From positions 1 through 6,500 of the forward strand of contig NZDU01000028.1 of assembly GCA_002688875.1 (NCBI GenBank): a stretch of 6,500 nt of DNA, written 5' to 3'. The position numbers were made by a program, and so were the translations under genes. This stretch comes from Candidatus Pacearchaeota archaeon. GTDB lineage: Archaea; Nanobdellota; Nanobdellia; Pacearchaeales; GW2011-AR1. Every line of letters starts with the position of its first letter. Position 1 is the first letter of the stretch. Positions 4,783 through 6,500 of the stretch are shown here, one piece after another. The notes under the pieces are model-generated. The model ran no database searches. It saw only the letters and a list, made by a program, of their open reading frames with translations, and was not told where the DNA came from.

Positions 4783-6500
4783 ATGGAAAAAGAGACGAAC
4801 CAGAGATGTTATGAAAAAGGAAGTGATGAAATGAAGAAAGAGGGAAATATTGGAAAATCTGTAGGTGATGATAAGCGGGCTAAGAGTTATATTTTTCTTT
4901 ATTTTGTGTTTTTGGTTTTCTTTTTTATGGTTTTGGTTTTAATTTTTGGAGCTCCTTTGGTTGATTTTGTTGTGCCAACTCCTGGGAATAATACTAATAC
5001 TGCTAATAGTTCTATTGTTTTTAATACTTCTATTACTGAAGTTAATTTAACTAGTATTGTTTGGAATTGGAATGGTGTGAATTATACGTTGTTTAATGAT
5101 AGCTTGATTTTATTTTATAATTTTAATAATGTAAGTGCACTAGGGGAAAATGATACACATGTGTTTGATTTGAGTTCTTATAAAAAAAATGGGACTTGGA
5201 ATGGGAGTTTAACGGGAGGATTTGGCTTTAATTTTAGTGATGGTCGTTATGGAGGTAGTTTTGAGTTTGATGGGAAGGATGATTATGTTCAGACTACTGG
5301 TACTGGGAGTTATAATTCTAGGGGAGAGTTTGGGTTTCTTTCAAACGACTCTTTTAGTTTAGTTTTATGGTATAAGGGAGAGGAAAATACTGCAGATGGT
5401 GAACATGGTCTGATTGGATGGATTAGTGGAGCAGTGTATGGTGCTTTAATGATCAAGAGTAATAGAACTACTTATGCACACTATAATGGGGAGTGGATTT
5501 ATGATTTAAATTCGACAACTCTTATGAATGATGGTATTTGGCATCAGATAGTTTATGTGAATAATGATGGTAATGGTAGTCTGTATATAGATGGTATCAG
5601 AGAAGTTTCTAACAGGTCTTCAACTATTGAGGGAGGGTATTTTTATCAACCAAAACATATTGGAGGTACAATTACTGGTTATATTAATGGTTCTATTGAT
5701 GACGTTATGATCTGGAATAGGAGTTTAGGAGCCGGGGAAGTTTATCAACTCTATGCTTCTTCGATAACAAAATATGATACGGATAAATGGTCTTTACTTG
5801 TTAATCAAAGTAAGAACGCTAGTGATTTGCTTGATGAATCTCTTAATACCTATCAAACTTTTGTTACTAATGGTAGTGATGATCTGAATTTTTCGGGGAT
5901 AAGGTCGATTACTGCGAATTCTATACGTCCTTTGATTGATTTTGTTGCGCCTACTCCGGCGAATAATACAAGGACGACTAATACTTCGTTAGTGTTTAAT
6001 GTTTCGATTACTGAGGCTAATTTGAAAGAAGTTAAGTGGAATTTTAATGGGACGAATTATACGATTTATAATGATAGTTTGGTTTTGATGATGAATTTTG
6101 ATAATGTTAGTGCTTTGGGGGAGAATGATACGTTGGTGGTGGATGTTAGTGGGGGTGGGAATAATGGGACGATGCAATCTATGGAGGTAGCAGATCGTGT
6201 TGCGGGGAAATATAATTTGGGATTAAATATGGATGCAGGTGGTGAAAAAGTTAGAATAGATATGGGTTTGACTTCTACTATAACAATTGCTGCTTGGGCA
6301 CAATTGGATACCTTAGGAGATATGCTTTGGACTATTGATGATGATGACAGCGGCCCTGATCTTTGGTTTCATACAAATGGAAATATCTATTTGAATATTT
6401 GGGATAGTGATGCTAATCCTTTTTGTGCTCAACCTGCGAATGTTGATCAGTGGCATTATTATGTTACAGTTATAGAATCAGGTAATACTAATTTGTATGT
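4783..6500 (+). CDS. LamG-domain surface protein with conserved leader (partial, runs off right edge)
   Basis: Open for 572 codons to the window end. Residues 1-36 are the charged leader (DDKRAKSY at 29-36). Residues 37-55 are a hydrophobic anchor or signal peptide, with a possible cleavage near FGA (55-57). The exterior begins with PLVDFVVPTPGNNT (58-71), a linker with a NWNGVNYTLFNDSL strand. It runs into a LamG/concanavalin-like domain: FYNFNN (111-116), GSFEFDGKDDYV (158-169), GIWHQIVYVNNDGNGSLYIDG (251-271), IDDVMIWNRSLGAGEVYQLY (305-324). An 81-residue block (58-138) recurs without gaps at 383-463 and starts a second LamG unit that continues past the edge. I count about 31 N-x-S/T sequons, fitting a heavily N-glycosylated cell-surface protein. 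LamG domains usually bind carbohydrate or protein partners; the ligand is unknown. The gene follows paralog 2 by 45 bases and is probably cotranscribed. Confidence 0.85.
   Translation, partial: MEKETNQRCYEKGSDEMKKEGNIGKSVGDDKRAKSYIFLYFVFLVFFFMVLVLIFGAPLVDFVVPTPGNNTNTANSSIVFNTSITEVNLTSIVWNWNGVNYTLFNDSLILFYNFNNVSALGENDTHVFDLSSYKKNGTWNGSLTGGFGFNFSDGRYGGSFEFDGKDDYVQTTGTGSYNSRGEFGFLSNDSFSLVLWYKGEENTADGEHGLIGWISGAVYGALMIKSNRTTYAHYNGEWIYDLNSTTLMNDGIWHQIVYVNNDGNGSLYIDGIREVSNRSSTIEGGYFYQPKHIGGTITGYINGSIDDVMIWNRSLGAGEVYQLYASSITKYDTDKWSLLVNQSKNASDLLDESLNTYQTFVTNGSDDLNFSGIRSITANSIRPLIDFVAPTPANNTRTTNTSLVFNVSITEANLKEVKWNFNGTNYTIYNDSLVLMMNFDNVSALGENDTLVVDVSGGGNNGTMQSMEVADRVAGKYNLGLNMDAGGEKVRIDMGLTSTITIAAWAQLDTLGDMLWTIDDDDSGPDLWFHTNGNIYLNIWDSDANPFCAQPANVDQWHYYVTVIESGNTNLY
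4869..4892 (+). repeat. Leader core repeat, copy 3 of 3
   Basis: Identical over 24 bases to 350-373 and 2783-2806, encoding the positively charged residues just before the membrane segment of the LamG protein. Confidence 0.9.
4954..5196 (+). repeat. LamG linker repeat, unit 1
   Basis: Encodes 81 residues (58-138) from PLVDFVVPTP to KKNGT. It aligns without gaps with 5929-6171, sharing NNT, SITE, NYT, NDSL, NVSALGENDT and NGT. It is the opening of the first LamG unit. Confidence 0.85.
5929..6171 (+). repeat. LamG linker repeat, unit 2
   Basis: Encodes residues 383-463, 325 residues after unit 1 and exactly the same length. Codon choice differs: this unit uses more G-ending codons (ACG, TCG, GCG, GTG), while unit 1 uses more T- and A-ending ones. 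Confidence 0.85.

Noticed and set aside
5989..6177. Minus-strand frame of 62 codons
   Set aside because: It is antisense to the second LamG linker, with I/N/P-rich low-complexity translation; a by-product of the C-poor coding strand.

Overview
The window looks like a gene-dense piece of an AT-rich archaeal genome, most likely a small-genome DPANN-type archaeon (Woesearchaeota/Pacearchaeota-like). Reasons: a TATA-box-like promoter with an almost leaderless start at 386-425; ribosome binding sites of the GGTGAT type; an archaeal-style nucleotidyltransferase/HEPN pair; and a sequon-rich LamG surface protein with PTPxNNT linkers, a style I associate with these archaea. The lineage is inferred from style and was not checked by search.

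Layout. Bases 1-46 (minus strand) hold only the first codons of what may be an IS481-like transposase running off the left edge. Bases 47-311 have no gene; they hold a start-codon-overlapping inverted repeat and a palindrome-rich, REP-like block with two CTTG-loop hairpins. At 312-401 is a 29-codon stub of a surface-protein leader. It is followed by an HTH plus MNT nucleotidyltransferase (423-1007) overlapping a severely truncated HEPN gene (1001-1150), i.e. a decayed toxin-antitoxin module. Then comes a unit that appears twice: an AlbA_2/Schlafen-type ATPase regulator (1205-2620 and 3364-4737), each followed after about 50 bases by a membrane-anchored extracellular protein beginning with the same leader (2673-3371 and 4783 to beyond the right edge). 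The second extracellular protein is a LamG-domain surface protein.

Two things stand out. First, the two paralogous AlbA_2 proteins each carry a perfect tandem array of 12-base units (one tetrapeptide per unit) at the same position, between the ATPase domain and the C-terminal winged helix. The units are unrelated in sequence: TRVK x4 in one, ATPQ x3 in the other. Second, a 24-base DNA block within the leader is identical in three places, although what follows differs each time. This suggests that the leader is a seam where downstream gene bodies are exchanged.

From 1205 onward all genes point the same way, with gaps of 52 and 45 bases and one 8-base overlap, so they could be cotranscribed. 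A DNA/RNA-binding ATPase regulator repeatedly paired with a variable surface protein suggests control or diversification of the cell surface, but that function is inference.
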